Positions 21,445 to 32,302 of a stretch of 64,000 nucleotides of DNA are shown here, in pieces. The notes beneath the pieces are model-generated. The model was not told where the DNA came from. It worked only from the letters and a program-made list of their open reading frames with translations, and made no database searches. The position numbers and the translations under genes are program-made. The first letter of the stretch is position 1; each line of letters begins with the position of its first letter. Source of the DNA: Liolophura sinensis (taxonomy: Eukaryota; Mollusca; Polyplacophora; Chitonida; Chitonidae); NCBI RefSeq assembly GCF_032854445.1, contig NC_088295.1, forward strand, positions 95,413,805 to 95,477,804. The letters are read 5' to 3'.

Positions 21445-22411
21445 TATCACGTATGAATGATGTACAACACAGGCCGGCATCACCGCTTACTCCAGCTTCC
21501 GCACACACACTAACAGTATCACGTAGGGGTAATGTACAAAATTGGCTGGCAGTACCGCTTGTTCCACCTACAGCACACACCCTAGTATCTTGTAGGAGTA
21601 ATGTACAATGCTGGCTGGTAGTACCACTTATTCCACCTTCAGCATACATTCTGATAGTATCACGTATGAGTAATGTACAACACTGGTTGGCAGTACCACT
21701 TATTCCAGCTTCAGCACACACCCTGATAGTATCTCGTAGGGTTAATGTACAACACTGGTTGGCAGTACCACTTATTCCAGCTTCATCACACACCCTGATA
21801 GTATCTCGTAGGGTTAATGTACAACACTGGTTGGCAGTACCACTTATTCCAGCTTCAGCGCACACCCTGTTAGTATGATGTAGGGGTAGTGTACAACACT
21901 GCCAGGCAGTACCGCTTATTCCAGCTTCAGCGCACACCCTGTTAGTATGATGTAGGGGTAGTGTACAACACTGCCAGGCAGTACCGCTTATTCCAGCTTC
22001 ATCACACAACCTGATAGTATCACGTATAAGCAATGTACAACGCTGGCTGGCAGTACCGCTTATTCCAGCTTCAGCACACACCTTGACAGTATAACGTATG
22101 GGTAATGTACAACACTGGCTGGCAGTACCGTTTATTCTAGCTTCAGCACACACCCTGATAGTATCACGTTGGGGTAATGTACAACACGAGCTGTCAGTAG
22201 GCCCCACAGCTTATTCCAGCTTCAGCACACACCCTGTTAGTATAACGTAAAGGTAATGTACAACACAGGCTAGTAGTACCGCTTATAAGGGCTTCCTCAT
22301 ACGCCCTGATAGTATCACGTATGGGTAATGTAAAACACTGACTGGCAGTACGGCTTATTCCAGTTTCAGCACACACTCGGATAGTATCACGTATGAGTAA
22401 TGTATAACAAT
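21445..22411. repeat. 72-bp minisatellite in gene 1 intron 1, abutting the exon-1 donor
   Basis: About 13 copies of a 72-bp unit (plus strand: TAATGTACAACACTGGCTGG, CAGTACCGCTTATTCCAGC, TTCAGCACACACCCTGATAG, TATCACGTATGGG). The last copy starts within a few bases of the exon-1 donor. On the minus strand the donor reads TCATCAG|GTATTGTTATACATTAC and repeat copies read AGTGTTGTACATTACCC. The same array recurs at 42655-42853. Confidence 0.94.
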
Positions 22412-22413
22412 AC

Positions 22414-22510
22414 CTGATGACGTCAGCGTTGTGTTGTAAGATGTCATGATGAATACGAAGGCCAGAATAGCTGCCCCCAGCAAAAGAGTCTTCCGGTTAG
22501 AATGCCCCAT
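22414..22510 (-). CDS. Sulfotransferase gene 1, exon 1 (signal anchor)
   Basis: The ATG at 22510-22508 opens a frame that begins MGHSNRKTLLLGAAILAF and continues with a hydrophobic run (VFIM), then TSYNTTLTSS. This is a short basic cytosolic tail, one membrane-spanning signal anchor and the start of a lumenal stem with an N-T-T sequon, the topology of Golgi type II sulfotransferases. The exon is 97 nt and ends TCATCAG|GTATTG in phase 1, which fits the microexon at 21123. Together exons 1-3 give 408 codons plus stop with no break. The 5' UTR and promoter were not delimited. A 17-bp repeat array starts about 20 bp upstream of the ATG. Confidence 0.87.
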
Positions 22511-22529
22511 CGTATAGCTGATGATTAGG

Positions 22530-22625
22530 CCGATATCCTGCTATGCATATCCTGCTGGGTATATCCCGCTGCTGAGTGTGTCCTGTTGAATACACCCTGC
22601 TGAATATATCCTGCTTAACGAGAAA
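22530..22625. repeat. ~17-bp repeat upstream of gene 1
   Basis: Five to six degenerate copies of TATATCCTGCTGAGTGT-like words just 5' of the gene 1 start codon. The same words follow the exon-1 remnant at 42905-43045, so both were probably copied together. Confidence 0.75.
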
Positions 22626-22729
22626 GACAAAAGTTTCGGTTACCCAAGGGAAGGGGGTGCACATTGAGGACGTGACCTGAGTACCGTGAAACATTTACCC
22701 ACAGACTTAACGATTTGTACAATAACATC

Positions 22730-23035
22730 AAAACACCCCCTCTAGCCAGTAGAAAATACAACTGCAACAGCTTTGTGTTTCAGACATTCACTGTAGCCAG
22801 TGGAGAATACATCTGCCACAGCTTCGTGTTTCAGACATCTGCTGTACTCAGTAGAGAATACAACTGCCACATCTTCGTGTTTCAGACATCCGCTGTACCC
22901 AGTAGAGAATACCACTACCACAGTTTCGTGTTTCAGACATCTGCTGTGACCAGCAGAGAATACAACTGGAACAGCTTTGTGTACCAGACATCCACTGTTG
23001 CCAGGCTACAGCTACAGTACAACTTTGTCTGAGTT
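22730..23035. repeat. ~50-bp minisatellite (CTTCGTGTTTCAGACATC type)
   Basis: About six copies with GCCAGTGGAGAATACATCTG and CACAGCTTCGTGTTTCAGAC, upstream of gene 1. The CTTCGTGTT...CA and GTAGCCAGT words are shared with the array that follows, so the two are probably diverged halves of one array. Confidence 0.9.
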
Positions 23036-23039
23036 TCTT

Positions 23040-24005
23040 GATTCAGACATGCCCGTAGGCAGTGCACAATACCACTACCTGAGCTTCACGTTCCATATAC
23101 ATGCCTGTAGTCAGTACATAATACCACTACCTGAGCTTCGCGTTCCATACATGCCTGTAGCCAGAACAACAATACCATTACCTGAGCTTCGCGTTCCATA
23201 CATGCCTGTAGCCAGTACACAATACCACTACCTGAGCTTCGTGTTCCATACATGCCCATAGCCAGTACACAATACCACTACCTGAGCTTCGCGTTCCATA
23301 TACATGCCTGTAGCCAGAACACAATACCACTACCTGAGCTTCGCGTTCCATACATGCCTGTAGCCAGAACACAATACCATTACCTGAGCTTCGCGTTCCA
23401 TATACATGCCTTTAGTCAGTACATAATACTCCCACCTGAGCTTCGTCTTCCATACATGCCTGTAGCCTGAACACACTACCACTACCTGAGCTTCGTGTTC
23501 CATATACATGCCTGTAGTCCAATACATAATACCACTACCTGAGCTTCGTGGTTCACACATGCCTGTAGCCAGAACACACTACCACTACCTGAGCTTCGCG
23601 TTCCACACATGCCTGTAGTCAGTACACAATATCACCACCTGAGCTTCGCGTTCCATATACATGCATTTAGTCAGTGCATAATACCACTACCTGAGCTTCG
23701 CGTTCCATATACATGCCTGTAGTCAGTACACAATACCACTACCTGAGCTTCGTGTTCCATACATGCCTGTAGCCAGAACACAATATCACTATCTGAGCTT
23801 CGCGTTCCATATACATGCTTTTAGTCAGTACATAATACCACCACCTGAGCTTCGTGTTCCATATACATGCCTGTAGTCAGAACACAGTATCACTACCTGA
23901 GCTTCGTGTTCCATACATGCCTGTATCCAGCCCACAATACCACTATCTGAGCTTCGCGTTCCATACATGCCTGTAGCCAGTATACAATACAACCACCTGA
24001 GCTTT
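23040..24005. repeat. 50-53 bp minisatellite (GAGCTTCGCGTTCCATA type)
   Basis: About 19 copies of CATGCCTGTAGCCAGTACAC, AATACCACTACCTGAGCTTC and GCGTTCCATA. An optional TAC insertion gives 53-bp variants. On the minus strand each unit carries CTCAG|GTAGTGG, a donor-like word. Confidence 0.95.
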
Positions 24006-25507
24006 GCGTAAATATATGTATGTAAAATAGAATTTAAAATTTTCCTTCGTGTTTCTAATTGTCACTCTAAGCATTTAAAGTTTAAAAGACGACTCAGATT
24101 TTGTTTTGTATAGGCATTGAACTCTTGTAGCACTTTCATCACACTGTTGGGCGTCAAGTTAAAGTTTGATAGAGCTACCTTCGACACAAGTGAAAAAAAA
24201 AACTCGCTGCGGAAATCACACTTAAAAATTGTGTTGCTGTCGAATCAGTTCGTTCGATCCACGGATCACGACGACTCGCCCAAAATTCATTCAGCATTCC
24301 CAGTGACTAAAATCTAGCAGATTACGGATTGAAATTGCCATGCAAATAATTTTACGTCTATGAGTCGTGATTCTTTATCCTCAGTTGCATCAAAAAAAGA
24401 GGAAAAAAAAAAGAAAAAAGGGCATGTTTTATTTACTTATTTGAATAATATTTTTGTTATAATTTTTTTTCCTGTTAAAATGTGAACAGCTGTAAAAAGC
24501 CGGCTGTTTTGTTGTAATTTCGAATTCCAGAGTGCAGTCCTGCATAGGCAGATGTTCAGTAATGGCACTAATTGAATTTTAGATAGCGGTATCTATTTTA
24601 GCAACAAGGCGCATTAAATATTGCTGTGAGTGTCTTCAATTATTTTAATGTTTATTGCATTTATTTACAAAACTATGGTATATAAAATGAAAACCGAGCG
24701 GTAAGGTTAAATTAAATTGCGTAATGTTATGGGATTTATAGCGCAGAAGAATAATTAACTGTCAGCAGGTGTATGGCAGGTGGGTTCCGTTTGAGGATGA
24801 TATAGGATGTGGACAGCGGCTATACTTACGTATATATTTAAGGGAAGAGAATGAAAATGTACCATTCAGGTCCGATTAAAGTACTGTTGGTTTTCATCCG
24901 AATGGTGAAGCAAAATTTGAACACATTGGATCTGAGTTTAAATGCTGATTTAACATTTTAGCTCTCCCTGTTATTGTAAACTGTCTTTACAAAACATTTG
25001 TTTTGTTTAGAGAGTTGATTACGTATGCCTCGAAAATCCAGAATAAAGAGGCCAACTGGCTGTCATCAACCGGGCAACTCGCACCTTGACCAAATCGAAC
25101 TCAGCGCACATAGCATCCTGTGTGTGGGCATTAAGGGAGCGGCTTCTTATAAAAAGAAATGTCGAGGCCATTCTCTAATTTAGTGACATGACCATTACTC
25201 TTCAGACATCTAAATGGAATGAGGAACCCATTCTGGGTGACATGGACTTTTTTATGTGCTATCGTCTTTCTTTCTGATCAGAACCGGTTCTTCTGATGCT
25301 CACATTTAAAAATTGTGAAAAGAATCGTCGTATGTAAAATATTCTTCAGCGCAACAAAACATATCGGTCAAAGAATATTCAGATGCCTGCAGCAAGCTTT
25401 TTAGAACTATGAACACGAATCAAGACAAAAAAATACAATAAACGATAGCAAATAAGTAATACATAGGCCAAAGGGCTTCTGCCAGTACAAAACATATAAA
25501 CAATTTT
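24006..25507. other. Unique AT-rich DNA, no gene seen
   Basis: Unique sequence with A/T runs (for example A-rich 24394-24419). No exon with recognisable protein similarity is seen. Confidence 0.5.
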
Positions 25508-25603
25508 TAAAATTTATTTGATTGGTATTTCACGTCTTACTCAAGAATATTGCACTTATATGACGGCAGCCAGCATTATGGTGGAAGAAAACACGGTCTA
25601 AAA
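25508..25603 (-). mobile_element. SINE fragment (conserved-body family)
   Basis: ATTTATTTGATTGGTATTTC, then CTCAAGAATATTGCACTTAT, then GACGGCAGCCAGCATTATGG and GTGGAAGAAAACACGG. Head missing, minus orientation. Confidence 0.8.
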
Positions 25604-26087
25604 TTTGCCCGATATGGAGTCCGTGAGATATTAAGTTAGAAATTAAGACGGCGTGTATACTGTAAATCTTCAACCTTTTCCATCACTAAAGGATTTTTCA
25701 TAGAAATTTGTGCATAGGATTATTATGAAAATGATGCTAAACATGATTTGTTGCACTTAAGATGCAAGTTTATTAAATTGGGCAAATTTTTTCTCTACAT
25801 TCCATAATTACGTCAGAATGTTTCAAAATAATGATCGCAGTGGTGGTTGAAGAACTAGGGTAACGCTAACATGTATATCAGTTGTAAGATAAATGATGTA
25901 TACAGAATTTTTGAAGTTAAACAAAACTACTATTCTGATTTAAGACGGTGTCTTTTATTGCCTTAGACATTTGCTCTAACGCCTGTATTTTAAGACAAAA
26001 CAGCCACGGGGTCTGGAAAGCGGGTTACCAATCTGAGATCATGTAGCAGTTAAGGGTCACACTGAGAAGGCCTTGTACACATGTTCT
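25604..26087. other. Unique spacer between SINE fragments
   Basis: No gene is seen. Confidence 0.4.
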
Positions 26088-26192
26088 ATTTACTTTTTTG
26101 ATTGGTGTTTTACGCCTTACCCAAGAATATTTCACTTACAAGACGGCTCCAACATTATGGTGGGAAGAAACCGGGCACAAATCGGGGGATAC
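26088..26192 (-). mobile_element. SINE fragment (conserved-body family)
   Basis: TTTTTTGATTGGTGTTTTAC, then CCAAGAATATTTCACTTACA, then CAACATTATGGTGGGAAGAA and ACCGGGCACAAATCGGGGGA. Diverged copy, minus orientation, head missing. It may extend to about 26300. Confidence 0.75.
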
Positions 26193-27484
26193 CTTAGTTT
26201 ATAATTCACAGCGGGGGGAGGGGCTGGGAAGACGGATAAACAACACATGGGAGATGACGGACATAAAATCCATTTTTCCCACTCCGTCAGTGATAAGTAA
26301 GCCCCAGGTTGTACCAAAAACATCACGTGAGTTCTGCAAAATCACCTAGACTACCTGGAAAGCTGAAAATTGCACAAATCCAGTATCGTAGACATCGACT
26401 TAAAACTAGGCATTTTCCTACATGGCATTTTGCGGAACGAATTTCTTCACTCACCCTGTTTGTAACCAGGGAAATCGCGTGGTCTATAGCTTCCGCCTTG
26501 TCGTATGGAATAGCATATAATTTCACTCAATTGATAGCATCGGGAGTCATACTTTCCCATGTATCTGAAGAAGAGAACAACTGCGGGCGATTTGACCATA
26601 ACCTAGCGTGCATTATGACAACAGAGGTGTTTACTATATTCATCGGGTCTGTGGGATATGACATCGGCTCTGTCCTCGTAGAAATCGGCTCATCCTGGCA
26701 GCCGACGATAGTTCCTGAAACAATGTCCAGACTTGCCGTACGCTACCCAGGCTTGGTGGCGCCACTACCCGGGTTAAAACAATAGCGAGTCTAACATCGT
26801 GTTCTCTGACAGCGGAGTTTCATATCCCTCCGTCTCTTAATCCCAGCTCAAACATTATTTACTTCAGCTAGCATTTTACACTGTGGGGAAGGGCATCTGT
26901 TTATCAGTTTAGCTTCCCAGTAAATGAAAGACACTGTCATATATTCACGGCATAATTCGTAAGACAAACCTGTCAAATACGAACATTGGACGGAAAGGAT
27001 ATTAACCTAAGCATTTAACGAGAATACAGTAGACTAATGTTTGGTAATGAATATTATAAGCTTAAAGGGATACAGTGGGATGATGGTTAGAATTGAATTG
27101 CTATAAGCTTTGCCTATTTCACCGGCTACACCTGTTACATAATTACTTCCACCGTGTACTGGGGAAACCGTTGTGTTATTTCTCACAAGATCTATCACTG
27201 TGAGCAGATGGGCAATCCACCTGGGGGACAGGGGGTCTCCTAGCTGGATGCAAGGGAGCCCTTTGTTTTGTGTTTTTGTGTGCGTGAGTGTGCGCGCGAG
27301 TGTATGTGTGTGTGTGTGTTAAAAGAGAGACGATTTAAACAGAACCGGTTACGTGTAATATTTAAACCACCTTACATCGTGTTTCAGGCATTTGTGGCTA
27401 GATCTGCTGGGAAAATCAAACTCATGTCAACAGTAAACAGAATAAAAGAAACGAGATCTGATACATTATAATCTGTTTATTATG
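26193..27484. other. Unique DNA, no recognised gene
   Basis: A 158-codon open frame at 26309-26785 has no recognised domain, begins beside the SINE, and has no splice or family support. A (GT)n run lies near 27302-27320. Nothing else is seen. Confidence 0.4.
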
Positions 27485-27830
27485 GGTAAGAAACATCAAG
27501 TGACCCAGGATAGAGCCTTGATCGACTCCATATGAAACGGGAAACGAGACTGACCTGGTATTATTGAAACATACTTGAAACATACAGATAAACTCTAAAC
27601 CTACCGTTAAGTTTCTATATAACCATAATGATTAAGTTCTGATAAGAAAAAATAGTATACCATGATTGTACGTGTAAAACGCCTTTGATAAGTCCAAGAC
27701 ACAAACAGTAATATACTTTATCCTTATACTGGGATTTGCAAGTTGCTCATATAGAGAACGCGCTTCATGAGAAGTTAAGTGGCTTGCTCTAAAACCATAC
27801 TGATTAACCGACATTATTAGCTGATATCAA
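27485..27830 (-). pseudogene. Non-LTR retrotransposon RT relic
   Basis: The minus-strand frame from 27814 reads NQYGFRASHLTSHEARSLYE and VLDLSKAFYTYNHGILF, which match RT motifs of the QYGFR..ST and VFLDLSKAFDTVNHxIL type. After a stop the text continues with NNTRSVSFPVSYGVDQGSIL, then GHLMFL, matching motif B (GVPQGSILGPLLFL). The catalytic Asp of motif A has become Tyr (AFY), and stops interrupt the frame, so this is a dead fragment. The motif style suggests a CR1/jockey/RTE-type element, different from the other two LINEs here. Confidence 0.75.
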
Positions 27831-29095
27831 GTAATGATTCGCTTCGTGGTGAAAACTGGATTTTTTTTTAAGAATCTTACTCAAACTGGAAAATATTGCT
27901 GGGAAGCCGAAAAGGTTCATAGCAAATGAAAGCGAAGTGATTCAGGCACTAACATTCTGATCGACATCGGAATTTCATCTAGCCGAGCCGATGCACTAGA
28001 TCATGGGGAGTGCACAATAATGCTGATACACCTTCACCCATGCAATAACCTCAAACATATACTGCACTTACCTAATCCTACCCATAACCATTAGCATATT
28101 TTATACCCGTGTTTTGCAACCATATCTATATTGTATGAATATACTTGGGTTTTTACTTCGATCGCAACTGAGACACAAATGATATCATCGACAACTTAGA
28201 TGTTGTATGTTCACATACTCTGTTTTCTTGTGGCAGGGCGAGTTCATGCAGTCAAAGTGCTGCTGTATCTAAATTATCATGCCGGAGAAATCAGACATGA
28301 CACCCAACCCACTCACATTACCAGACCTTCGAAGCTGACTCCCAGGGCCGACTCCTCACAAAACGGTTGTATTCAGTATGACCTTGTTTTGATTAAACGT
28401 TATCCTGGCATGTCGTGAACATATACTCAAACCTAGATCTGACCTCCGTTTTGTTCTTTTCTGCTTAACTCTTAGAAATGCAGATCTGTACTTTTCTAGT
28501 CACTAACCTCTAGCTCGATCTTTTGGAGCATACTGTCCACAATATGTCAAAGCTGCACGCTACAAAAACAAGCTTCCTTTTTTCCTGTAGTAATGAATCA
28601 CTATTGTAATGAAAGCCGTAACTCAAGAGCAAACGCCAGTGAACATCATGCATTCCCAGTAAGTCAAACTTCGCTAGCCGCCATTTTCAATTTGAGTTGG
28701 CGGCACTAGGCATATCCCTAAAAAAAGATAAACTCGAACGCTTGGACTGAAATCAAGAAGATGTACTCCATCAGAAAGGCGACAGACAGTTTGCTTAGGA
28801 GTCTTGAATTTAACTTGTGTTTTAATAATAAACAGAAGGAAATATAAGCAACTATTGTGAAAAAAATGATGACAATTTTTGGAAGAGCAGAATAGAAAAA
28901 GTGTCACGTGTCTTGAAAATGGCGACTTATTAGGTTCTGCTGATGACAGAGTGGACGCACCAGTTATATTGGTGTTAATTGTGACATTGTGGCTTTTAGT
29001 ATTCCTCATATCCAAATAAGGGTGATATGAATTCACAAGCTTGGCTGAAAACATGGCCAACCGACCTCGGAGCAAACTGAGTCCTTAGTGTGTAA
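27831..29095. other. Unique DNA, no gene seen
   Basis: No recognisable exon. Short open frames show no family features. Confidence 0.4.
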
Positions 29096-29099
29096 TCAC

Positions 29100-30300
29100 A
29101 AGCATCTGATCTTTGTTCTGTGACCACTAACATATACTGTGATCTTTGTTCTGTGACCACTAACACATGCTATGATCTTTGTTCTGTGACCACTAACATA
29201 TACTATGATCTTTGTTCTGTGACCACTAACATGTACTGTGATCTTTGTTCTGTGGCCACTAACACATGATATGATCTTTGTTCTGTGACCACTAACATGT
29301 ACTGTGATCTTTGTTCTGTGACCATTAACACATGCTATGATCTTTGTTCTGTGACCACTAACATGTACTGTGATCTTTGTTCTGTGACCACTAACATGTA
29401 CTGTGATCTTTGTTCTGTGACCATTAACACATGCTATGATCTTTGTTCTGTGACCACTAACATATACTGTGATCTTTGATCTATGACCACTAACATGTAC
29501 TGTGATCTTTGTTCTGTGACCACTAACATATACTATGATCTTTGTTCTGTGACCATTAACACATGCTATGATCTTTGTTCTGTGACCACTAACATATACT
29601 GTGATCTTTGATCTATGACCACTAACATGTACTGTGATCTTTGTTCTGTGACCACTAACACATGCTATGATCTTTGTTCTGTGACCACTAACATATACTA
29701 TGATCTTTGTTCTGTGACCACTAACATGTACTGTGATCTTTGTTCTGTGGCCACTAACACATGATATGATCTTTGTTCTGTGACCACTAACATGTACTGT
29801 GATCTTTGTTCTGTGACCATTAACACATGCTATGATCTTTGTTCTGTGACCACTAACATGTACTGTGATCTTTGTTCTGTGACCACTAACATGTACTGTG
29901 ATCTTTGTTCTGTGACCATTAACACATGCTATGATCTTTGTTCTGTGACCACTAACATATACTGTGATCTTTGATCTATGACCACTAACATGTACTGTGA
30001 TCTTTGTTCTGTGACCACTAACATATACTATGATCTTTGTTCTGTGACCATTAACACATGCTATGATCTTTGTTCTGTGACCACTAACATATACTGTGAT
30101 CTTTGATCTATGACCACTAACATGTACTGTGATCTTTGTTCTGTGACCACTAACATATACTATGATCTTTGTTCTGTGACCACTAACAGATACTGTGATC
30201 TTTGCTCTGTGACCACTAACATATACTGTGATCTTTGTTCTGTGACCACTAACATATACTGTGATCTTTGATCTATGACCACTAACACATGCTATGATCT
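29100..30300. repeat. 33-bp minisatellite with 495-bp internal duplication
   Basis: About 36 copies of CTGTGACCACTAACATATAC plus TGTGATCTTTGTT. Variants (ATGTACTGTG, ACATGCTATG, ATCTATGACC) serve as markers. The order of variants at 29285-29479 recurs exactly at 29780-29974, an offset of 495 bp or 15 units. Confidence 0.96.
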
Positions 30301-31720
30301 AGGCTTTCAAGAAAGAAAAACATATTCTCCCTAAGTATAAAAATAAAAATTCTTAAAAAAGAAAAAAATGTTCTTCTTTGCTGTGACAATGATCAGGGAA
30401 AAAATCGGGGTATCTTCGCCGTCAGCTGTAACTATTTATTAAATAGTCCTTGCTTGTGATTTTTCCCATGTTGGGTTTTGTAGTCATTTTATTTTGTTAA
30501 CTTTATAATAATAGTGATTAATATTTCAAAATGCTAAATTTCATTTTATTCAGCTGTTTTGGGGAACCAGCATGATAGTTTATAAGGGTTTACAACACTT
30601 CACGTAATTATATTGTTACCTAAGGAAAGCCTGGAATCTGCTTTTCACCTGACTTTTGACTTCCAACAAAATCTATGAATGGCTTGTAACCAGGCGAATA
30701 GTGGTTGTAGTTTAGATTTAAGACAGACTTTCCTGTTTTTCTGCATGAAAAAATGACAGCTCACTACAGCTTCATCATACCTGATATCAGTGTTAAATAC
30801 ACCGTATAGAATTACTCGTAAATTGTTAATAGTGCTACAAAACATCACAAAGATCAAACAGTTTATATCTACCACTGATTCAGCTAGAACCTGATATTTT
30901 TGCCAAACAAAGGAACAATGTACATCTTTTGGTATTAATTGATTTTGGGAAAGATTTAGACCTAAATCCCGACACCAAAGGTATTGAAATAGATGTACTG
31001 AATATAGGCTGGGTGAGTATATATGCAGACGACACGGAGTTCTTCCAGTGAGTGGTCTTTAGAGCAAACCCATCAGTTATACAAATATACTGAGCGGTTT
31101 AAAACACATTGATGTGGATAATTCCACTTGTACATATCGCTCTGTTCAGTTATGTGAGCGGCTAGGCGGCTCTTCAGTCAGTATTCTGGTTGTAAAAACT
31201 GAAACAAGAATAGATAAAACTGAAACCCAACTTTAATTGCAAATCATGAAGACAAAATATAGTTCAGGAATGAAAAAGTTAGCCTATAGGCACATACTAC
31301 ATTAGTGTACAAAAATGGCTCTTCACATAAAAAGTATAAACAATATACCTTTTATATATGGTCACCAATAGAATGTTAGCCGATAGATAAACTGCACCGC
31401 GAAGACCAATTGTCAATGGAAAACGTTTGACTAGACGCAAATGACCCCATAAATAATCTCAACTGCCAGGATAAACAACGGAAAACGTTTGACTGGACTC
31501 AAAAATATGTGAATATAAACTTATCTGTATCCATGTAGGCTTCACTACTTGTGGAATTTCGGGCTCAAGCTAATCTATAACAAAGTATATCAGCGTTGAA
31601 ATTTAAATTTACGAATGATATAAAATGTCCGTGAGACTAGAGAGACATCTGACGTCTTGTGCAGTGATTAGAGATTGGTTGTTTGCAGCAGTCAGTCATA
31701 ATTGTATTGTGCTATTCCGC
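30301..31720. other. Unique AT-rich DNA, no gene seen
   Basis: No coding or RNA feature is recognised. Two related words (GGAAAACGTTTGACTAGACG and GGAAAACGTTTGACTGGACT) lie about 65 bp apart near 31420-31500. Confidence 0.4.
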
Positions 31721-31730
31721 TAAAGCCGCG

Positions 31731-31884
31731 GATTTTTTCGCTTGTAGGGACAAATTTAATCGTCCGCGAAATACGCTGAAGATATTCGCAGAACAGGTGC
31801 AGACACACTATTGTCTATTTCGTTTAGAGAGTCGTCCAATTTCAACTGAAATTCACAAAATATGCCTGTACGAGCGAAAAAATC
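31731..31884. repeat. 154-bp segment bounded by 16-bp inverted repeats
   Basis: GATTTTTTCGCTTGTA (31731-31746) and TACGAGCGAAAAAATC (31869-31884) are inverted copies matching at 15 of 16 positions. A MITE or short DNA-transposon remnant is possible. No target-site duplication was identified by eye. Confidence 0.45.
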
Positions 31885-32044
31885 AGTCCAGTGTGTCCCC
31901 AGCTTAAGTGACATACAGAAGTAAACAACGCGGGAAATCGCCGCCTCTGCTTGTTTACATCAGACACATTTTGACAGTTATAGGAGTGAGTAAGTGCTTG
32001 AAGTTTAAGGTCGTACTTGACAATTTTTTATTCATATGACGACG

Positions 32045-32302
32045 AAGTAGTCCTCAGAGTGCTTGTCATCTGCCGCTTTTATATCTACTGCTGCTTCACT
32101 GAGACGACTTATCGATGGCAAGTAAGCAGCCCCGCCATTATACTTATGCGAGACAACCAGTCGTTGCGCTATCTCCTCCATGCTGAAAGCCACACGAGGA
32201 AGTTACTTCCTCTTTTGAGGTCTTAAGAGTGACCCGACCTAGGATTGACCCTCGATCTACCACCTCCCGATGCGGTTGCTCTACCAACTGTGCTCTCGTG
32301 GA
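32045..32302 (-). mobile_element. tRNA-derived SINE, second family
   Basis: On the minus strand from about 32302: GAGAGCACAGTTGGTAGAGC (A-box region), then CGAGGGTCAATCCTAGGTCG (B-box region) and GGGTCAC. A body follows with CTTCCTCGTGTGGCTTTCAG, CAACGACTGGTTGTCTCGCA, AAGTATAATGGCGGGGCTGC and TCAGTGAAGCAGCAG. I recognise this arrangement as a SINE type frequent in molluscan genomes (from memory). It is a mutated copy. It is tRNA-like over about 75 nt but not a functional tRNA gene. Confidence 0.75.

Noticed and set aside
26309-26785. 158-codon open frame as a membrane protein gene
   Set aside because: It has some hydrophobic stretches but no recognised family, overlaps a region next to a SINE, and has no splice or start support.
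29100-30300. CRISPR-like array
   Set aside because: The copies are contiguous with no unique spacers, and the DNA is eukaryotic. This applies to all arrays in the window.
32217-32302. Functional tRNA gene
   Set aside because: A and B boxes are recognisable, but acceptor and anticodon stems do not pair convincingly and a SINE body follows.
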